From: Dipteronia dyeriana
Taxonomy: Eukaryota; Streptophyta; Magnoliopsida; Sapindales; Sapindaceae
Assembly: GCA_032871835.1 (NCBI GenBank)
Contig: CM065296.1
Span: forward strand, 115,020,146 to 115,084,145
Length of the DNA stretch: 64,000 nt
Direction: 5' to 3'
Both the position numbers and the translations under genes were made by a program. This document shows, piece by piece, positions 35,615 through 46,665 of the stretch. Below the pieces are notes generated by a model, which made no database searches, was not told where the DNA came from, and saw only the letters and a list, made by a program, of their open reading frames with translations. The number at the start of each line of letters is the position of its first letter. The stretch's first letter is position 1.

Positions 35615-38600
35615 TTAAAGTGTCATTGTCCACAAGGATAAAATCAGGATACGTTTTTGAAAAATGCCATATATTTTCCCATGTGGCATCCTCTGGCGGG
35701 GCGCTGACCCATTTGACCAAGATTTCTGTTTTTGGCCGATATTTCCCCTTCTGAATGACATGACTGGCCAAGATTGATTCAGGTTGGGGAAGTAAAGTCG
35801 ATGAGCTGGAAAGTGGTGAAAGATTGTGTGAGATGGCTGGTAATGGTCCGACCTGTTTCTTCAAAAGACTAATTTGAAAAACGTCATGAATAAGTGAGCC
35901 TTCAGGTAACTCCAATCTGTAAGCAACTGGACAAATTCGATCAAGGATACAAAAAGGGAAAAAAAATCTCGGAGATAACTTGAGAGAGCTGCGAAAGGCA
36001 ACAGATGTTTGTCGATATGGCTGAAGCTTGAGGTACATGTAGTCACCTACATCAAAATTATCCTCCTGACGATTTTGATCTGCCCAGAACTTCATACGGT
36101 CACAAGCAATGACCAAATTGTGGCACAAAGTGCGCAAAAGGTTGGTACGGTCTCGTAGAAGATCATCCACAACCTAAACTCTAGCAGTTCTTGGAATGTA
36201 AGAAAGAAAACCTGGTGGTGGTCTGCCATAGATAGCCTCAAATTGAGAGATTTTGGTGGCGGAGTGGACCGAAGTGTTATAGTTATACTTTGCCCAAGTG
36301 AGCCAATCATGCCATTTCTTCAAATTGTCACTCGTAAAGCAGCGTATGTATTGCTCCAACGTTTGATTCACCACTTTCAATTGGCCATCAGTTTGGGGAT
36401 GGTAGGTGGTACTCATCTTCAAAGATGTGCCCTGCAATTGAAATAACGTCTTCCAAAACGAACTTACAAAAATCTTATCTCGGCTACTAACGATTGATGT
36501 TGGAATTCCATAAAGTCTGACAATGTTGTCAATAAAGGATTGTGCAACCGTGGCTGTTGTATATGGATGCTTGAGGGGTACAAAATGAGCATATTTGGTC
36601 AGGCGATCAACAACAACCATGATGACTTTATATCCGAAGAAAGAAGACAGGTTATCGATGAAGTCTATGAAGACTTCAGACCAGATTTGTTGTGGTATCG
36701 GAAAAGGCTGTAGAAAGCCTACAGGTGTTGTACAAGCGTGCTTGCATCGTTGTCACACGTCACAGTTTTAGATGAAAGCCTTGACTACTGCACGCATGTT
36801 TGGCCAACAAAAATTTATTTGATACGACTGAGTGTGTGATGATAGCTGAAATGACCACCCACTAGTGATGAGTGTGTTACCGCCAGTAATGAAGGTATTA
36901 GGGATGAGTCAGTACTCAAAAACACCTTGTCTCCTTAAAACCAAACTCCATCCGGTATGTGATAAGGTTAATGTGGTAAAGTGGAACTTGAAAACCTAGT
37001 ATAAAAGGGGTCTTGCAAAACCTTTGCTTGAAGAGTGCTCCACCAATCTGAATTGGGTATTGTAATGGCTTGGCATTGACTCTTTGGCGAACAAGTGATT
37101 AGTAGAAAGAGTAAACGAAATAGTTCGCATATGAGAAAGGTGATCGGACCAAGTTTTACTGTAGACCAATTTATCGTCGAAGAACACCAACATGAAGTTG
37201 CACAAGAATGGTTGGAAGAGGTCGGTCATGAGTCCTTGGAAGGTGGCGGGGGCGTTTGTAAGCCCAAATGGCATGATGATGAACTCATAGTGACCTTCGT
37301 GAGTTCGAAAGGCTATTTTTGGTATATCTTCCTCCTTAACCTGAATTTAATGATATCCGAAACGTAAATCCAATTTCGAGAAGATTTTGGCCCCGTGTTA
37401 TTCATCCAGTAAATCATCGATGTTTGGAATCGGATACCTATCTTTGATCGTAATTTTATTAAGTGCCTTGTAGTTGATACAAAAGCACCATGTACCATCT
37501 GCTTTCTTAACGAGTAGAACTGGTGAAGCAAACGGACTGCTACTCAGACGAATCAACCCGGCCTTTAGAACTCTCTCACTATTTATTCGATTTCTGATTT
37601 TTGGTGATAAAGATATCGGTATGGACGAACAATGACTGGTTGCTAGTAAGGTTGTAATGAGATTTTATGGTTGTGTCTGCGTAGTGGTGGCAATTCGGTA
37701 GGATCAAGAAATACATGCCGAAATTCATTAAGCAGATTTTGGAGGTCTCTCGGAGGATTGGCTGATTGGTCTTGTTGAGTACCTGAAATAAAATAAAAAT
37801 CCCAAACTATCTAAACTCATCAGTTCTTTGTTGTTCAAGACTTATAGTAAGGGTAACTAAAGTCCCTGAAACTTGTGGGTGAGATTATCTTGACAAAAAG
37901 TCATATTCATGTTGCGGTAATCAGTCTCGATTAAACCAAGTGTTTCTTGCCATTGCACTCCCAACACAGCTTGACATGCGACCACCAGTAAGACATAAAA
38001 ATTGACCTGAATAAGGCAACCCTAGATGAGCAACTTGATAGAGATACACCTACTCGTACATTCAATTTTTTCACGATTACTGACCCTGGCTTGAAAAGTT
38101 TGATCACAGACTACTGGCAATTAGAGTTTTGTCACCACGGGCTGGTCAATATAATTATGCGTGCTTTCGCCATCGCTCAAGACAGTAACATCACGATTCT
38201 TCATTTTCCCAATCACTTACAAAGTTTGGGAATGAGTGGTACCAGAAATTGTATGAAACGAAATATCTAGCAAGGTTTCAACTAAACATGGCTCTTCTAG
38301 GAAGGTGATATAATCGGTTTTATCAATTGGAGGAAGGTCTTCGATCATGAAGAGCTGGGGTCGTTGACATCGATGCCCGGGGGTGAACTTTTCATCAAAA
38401 TAAAAGCAAAGGCCTCGTGATCGATGGTCACGTGCCTCCTGACTGGTAATTCTCTTGAAAGGAATCAGAGTAGGCTGATTGGATTTTGGATTTGATCCCA
38501 TGAGTCCTGCAGAATCGTCTGGGTTGTTTTTATTGGGACCAGCTGGTCGGAAAGAGTTACAATTTTTTTCTATAGCTGGTTGCGTTATCCAATTAATCGA

Positions 38601-40226
38601 GTCACCCCAATAGCTTCACACAATGATTGCAGTTGCTTGACCTTTACGTCCAGACGAATTTCATCCAGTAGACCTATAACAAAACACCTAATTAAGTAGT
38701 CCTCTGGAAGATTGTCAATTCGTTGATACAACCGATCGAATTCTGCTTGGTACTTTTCCATAGTAGTAGTCTATTTCAGGTAGGCCACGTTTCCGGTTTG
38801 GTTCGGTTCGGTTCGTTCCGGATTCGAACCGTCAATTTCGATTCTGAATCGTTGGTTTTTGTTCCAGAAAGACTTAAAATCGAAACAGAAATCGGAACCG
38901 CTTGAAGGGGGTTCTGGTTCCGATTTAACTGGTTCCGATCCAGTTTCAACGGTTCGATTCTTAAAAAAAACACAATCATTAGTTATTACAAAGCCAAATA
39001 CCTGATCTACCATCTTCTGAACCAGATCATCAATTATCATTATCCCCAATTACCCAGATCATCAATCATCATTATCAGCCTTCATCACACAAATCTCATA
39101 AAAGATGAAATATAAAAATCAAAATCACAAATCACAAACCATCACACAAATCAAAAAACACAGAGTGAATAGAAGAAGAAGAGATCGAAGAGAGATAGAT
39201 CAAATAGAAGAAAAAGAGAGAGATCAAAGAGAGAGATGATTGGCGATCGGTGGCGATGGAAAGAATAAGAGATCCCCGGTGAGAGAAGGATCGATGGAAG
39301 TCTGATGATTGAGTGTTGTCGTTTGGATCGTAGGAAAGAAAGAAATGGGGAGAGATCAGAGAGAAAGAAATAGAGAGATGGTGATTATCAGGAAGTCTGA
39401 AGAAGAAACAGTGAGAAGATAGAAAAATAAAAATAAATAAATATATTATCTGACGGCCAAACCTAATAAAAAAATAAAAAAATAAAAAAATAAAAAAATA
39501 AAGGTTTTTCATCGGTTCTTGACTGGTTTTTTTCGAAGGAGAACCGAAACAGAACCTTCAACCCCAAGGTTATCGTTATGGTTTCGAAATTGGTTTTATC
39601 GTTACGATTCATTTTACACGGTTACGGTTCATTTTACATGGTTACAGTTTATTTCACACGGTTACGGTTCGGTTCCACGGTTCGAACCGAACTGTGGATA
39701 TGTCCATTTTCAGGTGAGTGAGCGATTCTGATGGATTGTCATACTCGGTTGGGCCTGAGCGAATGAGTATTGCCTTGGTAAATTCTGTCCACGAGAGAGA
39801 GCCTTTGAATTTGTTGTTCCAGCAGTGCCATTGTAATGTGAGTCCCTCCAAATGAAAGGAGGCCAACTGGACTTGTTGGAGAAGGAGGACGCCCTTGAAT
39901 TCGAAGTACTTTTCAGACTTATAGGTCCACCCATTGGGATCCTCTCCGTTGAATTTTAGGAAAGATAGTTTGGGTTTGGATTGGTTACGGTCAGGCAGAA
40001 GAGTGGTTGTTGTGTTGTTGGTTCGGTTTTGTGAAGTTTCACCAGGTGCGAAGGGATTGATGTCTCCGTCCGTCGGTTTCACAGGTTGTGAAGCGTGCAA
40101 TGCTTGCAAATCAATCATCATGGTTTGCATTGTGGCATCAATCTGATCAAACCTGGACTCATGTCGAGCCAGAATTTCATGAACTTCATTATGAAATTCT
40201 ACGTTAGACTTAACACGAGTATCCAT
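35615..40226 (-). pseudogene. Chromovirus 1 gag-pol remnant
   Basis: Gag starts at the ATG at 40226 and is split by a nested MITE (38782-39707); it resumes at 38770 (EKYQAEFDRLYQRIDNLPED). The zinc knuckle at 38430-38385 is damaged (GLCFYF...GHRC). A protease-like SDGESTHNYI is near 38180. Reverse transcriptase pieces lie at 37770-37000, including MPFGLTNAPATFQ and VFFDDKLVYS. The RNase H region is missing: only about 250 bp separate reverse transcriptase from the integrase zinc-binding remnant near 36770. Integrase (36620-36174) keeps the first catalytic Asp residues, but the Glu is Lys (DGQLKVVNQ). The chromodomain is at about 35780-35650 (VIQKGKYRPKTEILVKWV). Many stops. Confidence 0.85.
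38782..39707. mobile_element. hAT-type MITE nested in the chromovirus 1 gag
   Basis: A 926-bp insert flanked by a perfect 8-bp duplication TTTCAGGT (38774-38781 and 39708-39715). The ends carry ggtttggttcggttcggttc at the left and its complement-like ggttcggttccacggttcga at the right. Removing it restores the Gag reading across the junction (SLTHLK on one side, EKYQAEF on the other). No transposase is inside; the ORFs there are low-complexity. Confidence 0.85.
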
Positions 40227-40234
40227 GGTCGATT

Positions 40235-40246
40235 GCTCTGATACCA
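40235..40246 (-). other. Chromovirus 1 primer-binding site (tRNA-iMet)
   Basis: The complement reads TGGTATCAGAGC, the exact initiator-tRNA-Met primer site, three bases inside the LTR end. Confidence 0.9.
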
Positions 40247-40249
40247 AAT

Positions 40250-40608
40250 TGTTATGTACCAAAACAATTGATTACAAAATTCAAAGAGAATGAAGAATAA
40301 TATGAAGGAAAGGTTATTTTATATTCGACATGAAGAACCTCAAATACTTTGCAATCTGCTATATTAGACTGATGGCTCGAATGAGAGTGAAAGAAAGCAA
40401 TAACTAACAACATAATCCAATAAGCAATAAAAAAGGGGTTACACTCATCGTGAATGTGGATAAAGACATGGCATACCAATGCAATCCCTTATTGTAGCAA
40501 CAACAACTAATAACTGAACACAACTAACTATGACTAAGTTCTTCCCTTCAATATGCTTCAACATGCTTCAACATGGCCTAACTTGCAAGGCGTAAATGGA
40601 CCATATCA
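40250..40608 (-). repeat. Chromovirus 1, 5' LTR
   Basis: 359 bp, TG...CA ends on the plus strand, adjoining the primer-binding site. Partner of 35245-35606. Confidence 0.88.
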
Positions 40609-40627
40609 ACCCCTTTTAAATTGTGAA

Positions 40628-40762
40628 TATTTTTGAGGAAACATTGCTCATAACATAGCAATGGTAGCTAAAAGTAGAGACTCTGAGTCTGGTCTTAATA
40701 TGTAGATTTTAGGTATTGCATTGGTTCACCCGTATTTTTGGGGGTCAGATCCAATCGGGTCC
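40628..40762 (+). pseudogene. CXE carboxylesterase gene fragment
   Basis: Nearly identical to 51611-51726 of the CXE pseudogene: gaaacattgctcataacata, atggtagct and ttggttcacccgtatttttg, then gatccaatcgggtc. It covers only the segment after the nucleophile elbow through HPYFWGSDPIGS. Compared with the pseudogene it has 14 extra bases (ctgagtctggtctt) that keep the frame open between the two halves, but it has its own TAG. Sequence similarity stops sharply at about 40762. It is a truncated member of the local CXE cluster or a duplicated piece of one. Confidence 0.88.
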
Positions 40763-41595
40763 CAAATTGTAGAGACAATTTTACTTTCCCAACTTTACTC
40801 TCCCACCCACTTTCGCAAAGAAAAATGGGAATTTGTCAACTCTGATCCAAAAACATCCAATATCATAAATCTTTTCATCTACAAAACCATCCGATCAACA
40901 CCCATTCTACAAGACCATTCGATTGGCACAAATGTTTTCCATATCATATTAAACTCATTCGACAACGGTCTCACGTCGTATACATTTCGTTCAATCCTAG
41001 CAAACATAAGGCTATTCGAACAACATCACCAATGACTTGACAACTTTATGGGTTGATTTAGACTTTATTCAATTTAGATTTTATTCGGTTTAATTGTTGA
41101 TTTGAAATTAATTTATTTGTTGATAAATTGTCTAACTCGAGCATTGGAGAGTCCCTAACGGGATATCCTCCCTCTTTCGCTTTACCATTCATCTTTAATA
41201 AATCTAGGAACGTTCGGTCTACTATTTTTTACTCTACCATTCTTAGTGCCTACCGACCTACGAAAATCAACGGTAGATTTCCGAGCTCTACACCTTTCAT
41301 GGTTTTAATTTCCAATGAAAAGGTAATAATATTAAATAATTTCCTATTATTTCATACATTATTTTATAGTCTAATATACATTATTATTTAATATATTTTC
41401 ATAGTAAAAAAACCAAGACTTACTATCTTATTCTACAATACTCATTGTATCTTGATATAATTCTTTAAGTTTTACTCTAAATTGTTTGTTAATTTAGGAT
41501 TTTTTTTTAAAAAAAATGTTTTTGATGATTTTCGATATATAAAATAGCGACAAGTTATATTTCGGTTTAACATTTTTTAACAACTTATTTCTTAG
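40763..41595. other. Intergenic, no gene recognised
   Basis: ORFs at 40721-41035 and 41128-41391 have no recognisable domain, although the first begins in the CXE fragment. Repeat origin is likely but not shown. Confidence 0.4.
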
Positions 41596-41849
41596 CAAAA
41601 ATGCATGGTTTTGAGGGACCATTTGCAAATCTGCCCTAAAACCTATTTCAATTGCAAAAATACCCTAAAATGACGCTCTTACCCTTGTCTTAAATGAAAA
41701 AGAATAGGTTGTTGCCCTAACATCCAAATCATCAGGCCACCTAAATCATATGGTCGCTCTATCCCGATCTGGCCACCCTATCACACGTCGCCCTTCCAGC
41801 CACCGTCGCCGTTCAATTCATCGTCACCACCGTATCCTTCAAGCCACCG

Positions 41850-42060
41850 TCGTCGATCCCACTCCATCTCGTTCCAGCCAGCGTCTTCAATCTGGTCACC
41901 GTCGCCTTCGAGCCATCGTCGTCGATCCCACTCCATCCCATTCCAGCCATCGTCTCCATTCCAGCCGCTGTCGCCTTCGAGTCATCGTCGTCGATCCCAC
42001 TCCATCCCATTCCAGCCATCGTCACCATTGCAACCATCTAGTTCCAGCCAGTCGTCGTCG
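41850..42060 (+). repeat. 69-bp tandem repeat, three copies, in MULE-B left end
   Basis: gtcgtcgatcccactccatc recurs at 69-bp spacing (about 41849, 41918, 41987). The copies are rich in ccatcgtc and ccattccag words. Because 69 is divisible by three, a frame (41750-42169) stays open through the array; I do not take it as a protein on its own. Confidence 0.85.
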
Positions 42061-43282
42061 CTATCGGATCATTGAGGCCACATCTACAACCTATTCTTTT
42101 GCTACAGAAGAAGGCATGCTTGCTAACACATTCATTTGTCAGCGTGGTTTCGAATTTAATTCAAGGTAATTTGATTTTCGAACCCTATTATTATTTTGAG
42201 TTGAAATTGTTATTTGGGTTTTCAATTTTCTAGTTTGATTGGTTTGATTTAGTGGATTGATTTAGGAATTTTTGGTTTTAAAATACAAATTATTTGGTTT
42301 TCAATTTTCGAATCCTAACAAAAGATTCGAAAAACTGTTGAATTATATGGGATTGATTTTATTTTGATTAAAAATAGGTCATTTGTGGTTTCTGGCTTTG
42401 ATTTGGGGGTTTTCCAATAGTTTGATATTAAATAGGATTGCTCGAAAACGAGTCTCTGGTCTTCACCCACACCTGCTGGAATAGTTTCCAATAGTTTTGA
42501 TGTAAAGTTAGAGAGAATATTTAAGAATGGAATTTAAATAGTTTAGTGGGTACTGGAAGGCTTTTCAAAACCATTTACTTATTTTTTTCGTAGGAATATA
42601 TAATGCCCTCTGCTTATGGTATTGTTCGTTCGTTTTGTTTGCTCATGCAGATAAGGTCTGCGATGTTGAAGTTACTGGAAAGAAAGTCATGTCAACGACA
42701 TTAGTTGTAACAAATGGACTTGTATTAGAGAGGTATATGTCAATCTAAAAATATAATTTATGGTCCTATTTTGTTTCATCACCGTTTTGTAGTTATTTAT
42801 CACTACAAGCATGCTTCGATAATCATCATTACCGTATGCAAGTTGGCATTAAAGTCCATCATGTTGATGCTATGCAATAATAAAAATGCTTTGTGTTGAA
42901 TAGTTTCTCTTGAGACGGGTGTAGTTCCACTTGCAGTCTATACACAACTTTTGATATTAGTGTATATATATTTCACAAAAAAATTGATATTAGTGTATTT
43001 ATATCTCACACGAAAGCCTCATAACAGTCTTGTCATGTTACTGTTGTGTTGAGATCTGTATTCTCATAAAAATATAGTAAATGGTTTGTTTTTTGGTTTT
43101 TGGTGAAGGCTTGGTGGTTTCCGATTGTATTTTTGTAAGCTTGTTTTTTGTTTATGGCCTTTGGCCTTTAATATACTAACGTTCAAAAATGTATTTTTGA
43201 TGAAATTGTCTTTTATATTAGTTTTGTTTTAATAATTAAAATTGTTTGAATATAATTATGAAATGTGTTTAGGTCGATACAC

Positions 43283-46200
43283 ATGGGTGTAACCAAATTA
43301 CTTGAATCACTCAAGATTAAGAAGTGTGATCGTTTTTCATCTCGAGTTACTGGGTATTGTAACTGGGAAAGTATCAGACTTATTAAGTCGCGTCTGACAC
43401 CAAAACAACTCGAGTTGTTTGGAGTGACATGTTTCGGCCATTTTTTGAATGTGGGTGATATAGTGTTGTCCGGGCAATTTTGTCACCATATCTTGCTTAG
43501 GGAGTGTTATGTTAAGAATGCCAATGGGAATACATCTTCTTTGTGGTACCATGTTGGCAACGGGGTGATACGGTTCAGCACAGTGGAGTTTTGTTTGGTT
43601 AGTGGGCTAACCTTTGGTGCATACTCTGAATCTACATAAGAGATTTTCAAACTAACGGACAGTAGACTTTGTCGATCCTACTTCCAAGATAGTAAGTTCA
43701 TGTTAAAATGATTATTGATTGGTTTAGGAATTTGGGTCCCAATAATAAATATAGTGATGATGATATTGTGAAGTTGGCTTTAATACTTATATTGGAGATG
43801 ACTTTGGTTGGAAATGAGATAGGACTAGCATTCTGTATTGGGCATTAGAATTAGTGGATGACTTGGATGCATTTAATAAGTTTCTGTGGAGATCATTCTT
43901 ATATGATAGGACATTTAACTCTATTTCTACTTGCCTTCTTGGCCGTGATGATAAATTCAAGAATAAGTTTAATGATAAGTTGAAGGAGAAGGTCGATGGT
44001 CCAGTGAAACGGAAAGTGGAGAGGTATAATGTTTATGGGTTTGTGACGGCTTTCCAGGTAATGTGTTAATTGATGAATTTTATTAAAATACATTTGAGGG
44101 AACATGCATGTTTCCATACACTAACCTAAATATCATTTGTTTTGTTTCGTTTTCAGGTTTGGGCAATCGAAGCAATACCAAAATGGGTCACACTTGGCTA
44201 TGCCGTTAGGGTGAACAATGTCGCCCCCAGAATTTTGAATTGGCAATGCACGAAAACTCCCACGTTTGTAGAAATTCAGAAAACCATATTTAAGTTCAAA
44301 AACATTAGTTTTATTTAAGTTAAATTTTTTAATTTGTTATATTTTAGGGATTATATTATAATGTTGTTTTTTAAAATAATTTCAGCTTACCATTTACAAA
44401 AATCTTGGCCCCTCTGATGAAGAAGCAAGGAAACCGTATTGGATGGGTATGGATCAACTCCAGTATGTATCACCCAATGTGGATGGTTATGATGATGAGG
44501 ATGATGTTGATGATGATGTTGATGATGACGCGGATGATACTAATCATAATGATATTGAGGGAGATCATTCAACCAAAATATTTACACAAGTTGAAGTCGG
44601 GGGAAAGAAGAAAAAATTGATTAAACTTGAGCAGCTATAAAAAAGAATGGATGTTATACAACTACAACAAAATGCTTTACAAGATCAGATGACTTCTATG
44701 CAGAATTCACTGATGGATGAGATGCGAATGGGATTCCTTCGTATGACGGAGCTCATATGTTTGAACAAAGTGGCTGAAAAGGTACATTTTGGTTTAATTT
44801 GTAAATTCCTCTAATTCGTAAATGGTTATAACAAATGTGATTTATATTTGATGCAGTTAAATGAAGAAAATACCATCGATGTTAGCCAAAATGAGAACAT
44901 CCACGACTATCAACCTTCAGTTTCCCATGTTATGAAGTCTCTAGAATTTGTTGTCGTGTCTGAGAAAAGTGAAGATGTCAAACAATTGACAAGACCATCG
45001 AAGTTGACAATAAAAGTACCTAGGGATCGTAAACGGTCGGCCTTTACCGTGAGCCCGTACATTGATCCTATGGCGAAGAGGCCTAGGAAACCGAAAATGC
45101 CAGAATTTGGAAGCATTAGCCAAGTGGATGATGACATTGTACGTTCAATGCAATCATGGATAAACGACAACAAGAACACATGGTACGTTGACTCATGTAT
45201 TTTTATTGTAATCCCCACTCAAAATTCTCTAATAAGTTTTTATTGTTGAACCTCTACAGCATGTACACAGGATTCCTCGAAGCAAAGCCTGCTTGGTTTG
45301 AGCTATTGCTATCTAAAAACAGGTGGTTAGAGGGAGATGTAAGTTGTATACCTTGTACTGCAATTCTTTACTATGTATGTATTTTTTGGTAACACGCATT
45401 TGTTTCATGACAGCATATAGAGACATAGTGTCGTTTAATGAGGCGGCGTGGCTATTACTATCATCAGTTATACAAACAGGACAATGTGTTATTGAATTAC
45501 TCTTTTATGTTATTGAAATTCATTTTCCAAAATAACGTTTATCATTTTTTTTTTCTTTAGCAAGTCTAACCATATTTCGAAATATATATGTTTTGTAGAC
45601 TCAAATTCAAGGAAGGTGGTCAACTGTAACCAAAGGTAAAAAACAATTTAAGCATGAAACCTACCAATGAGATAATAAAATGTTAGATTACGTGATTGGA
45701 AAATCCCCTATAGATGCTTCAGTACATTGGCGGACAATCAATAGAGTAAGCAATTTTCATATTAATATGAGAAGTGATTCAACTTTTTTTAAGACATTCT
45801 TCCGTCTGTTTCTTGATTTCTCAGATTTTGTTTCCTGTGAATGTGAATGGAAATCATTGGGTTGCGGTAGAGGTGGACTTGAAGGAACAGGTCATCAAAA
45901 TATTTGACTCAATGTCGGACGCCTATATTGTTGATGAAATACTAAAGTGGGCAACTTGTCTTAGAAAGATGTTGTCATCTTTGTTAGTGCATGCGATGCC
46001 GGATACTTATACCGATCCTTCGTCATTTATGGTCGAACGACCCGACGAAGGTGTTCCACATCAAGGAAATCAGTATGTATTTGTTTATGTCTTGATGGTA
46101 ATAGTTTGTCTTACATGATGGTTATTATTAATGACAGTTGTTATTGACAACAGGTCCGATTGTTGGGTTTTTTCTCTCAAATTCTTGGAGTACCTATGGG

Positions 46201-46334
46201 CAAGAAAACAATTCGACTTTAAAGAAAAAGACGGAGAACCCTTTAGAGTTCAAATAACAACAGAAATATTTCGAAATTCAAAAGAAGTATCTTGTGTAAA
46301 TGATGAACCTTTATGTGTAAATAATGTAACTTGA
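43283..46334 (+). pseudogene. DUF1985 / Ulp1-like protease gene of MULE-B (probably broken)
   Basis: The first recognisable exon (43274-43637, ATG at 43283) is DUF1985: HHILLRECYV, then IRFSTVEFCLVSGLTFG. Later exons include 43854-44058 ending at a gt donor, 44157-44310, an Asp-rich stretch (YDDEDDVDDDVDDDADD, 44488-44540), 44857-45180 and 45266-45340. The C48 peptidase part follows: His in NGNHWVAVEVDL (near 45855), Asp in IFDSMSDAY (near 45907) and Cys in SDCWVFSLKF (near 46158). Trp replaces the Gly that normally follows the catalytic Cys. Frames between 43640 and 43850 and near 45420-45660 contain stops. Exon borders are approximate. Confidence 0.72.
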
Positions 46335-46665
46335 TGTGTAAATAATGTAACTTGATCCTTCGTCAGTTGTGGTTGATATTTGTATGCACTATCAGTTGGA
46401 AACAAAATTAGGTGTAAATAATGCAACTTGCTATATGTTGTGGTTGATACTTGTGACCTGTGTGAACGGTGTAGAGATTGTTATGTGACTATTAGAAGTG
46501 TTATCTTTGTAGGTACCCAAAGAAGATATGGATTTGTTAAAATTTCAAATAAAACTCTATCAAAATTTCGTAAATAATAATACAAGTTCATATTACATGT
46601 TCAAATAAAATGGGTAATATTACATGTTCATAACACATGTTCAAATAAAAGATAATTCAAATACA

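Larger units (their letters stand above)
35245..40608 (-). mobile_element. Ty3/Gypsy chromovirus 1 (old, internally deleted), minus orientation
   Basis: Two LTRs of about 360 bp (35245-35606 and 40250-40608) begin with TGTTATGTACC on the plus strand; the right one ends in CA and the left end is eroded. A tRNA-iMet primer site (40235-40246) adjoins the right LTR, so the element reads leftward. Gag, protease, reverse transcriptase, integrase and a chromodomain are recognisable but broken. The size (5.4 kb) and short LTRs suit small chromoviruses such as Reina, an inference only. The flanks (attac, acccc) do not match, so one side has been altered. The right flank is a CXE gene fragment and the left flank an hAT element. 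Confidence 0.88.

Noticed and set aside
41128..41391. ORF of 87 codons between the CXE fragment and MULE-B
   Set aside because: No domain, no promoter, low-complexity composition.
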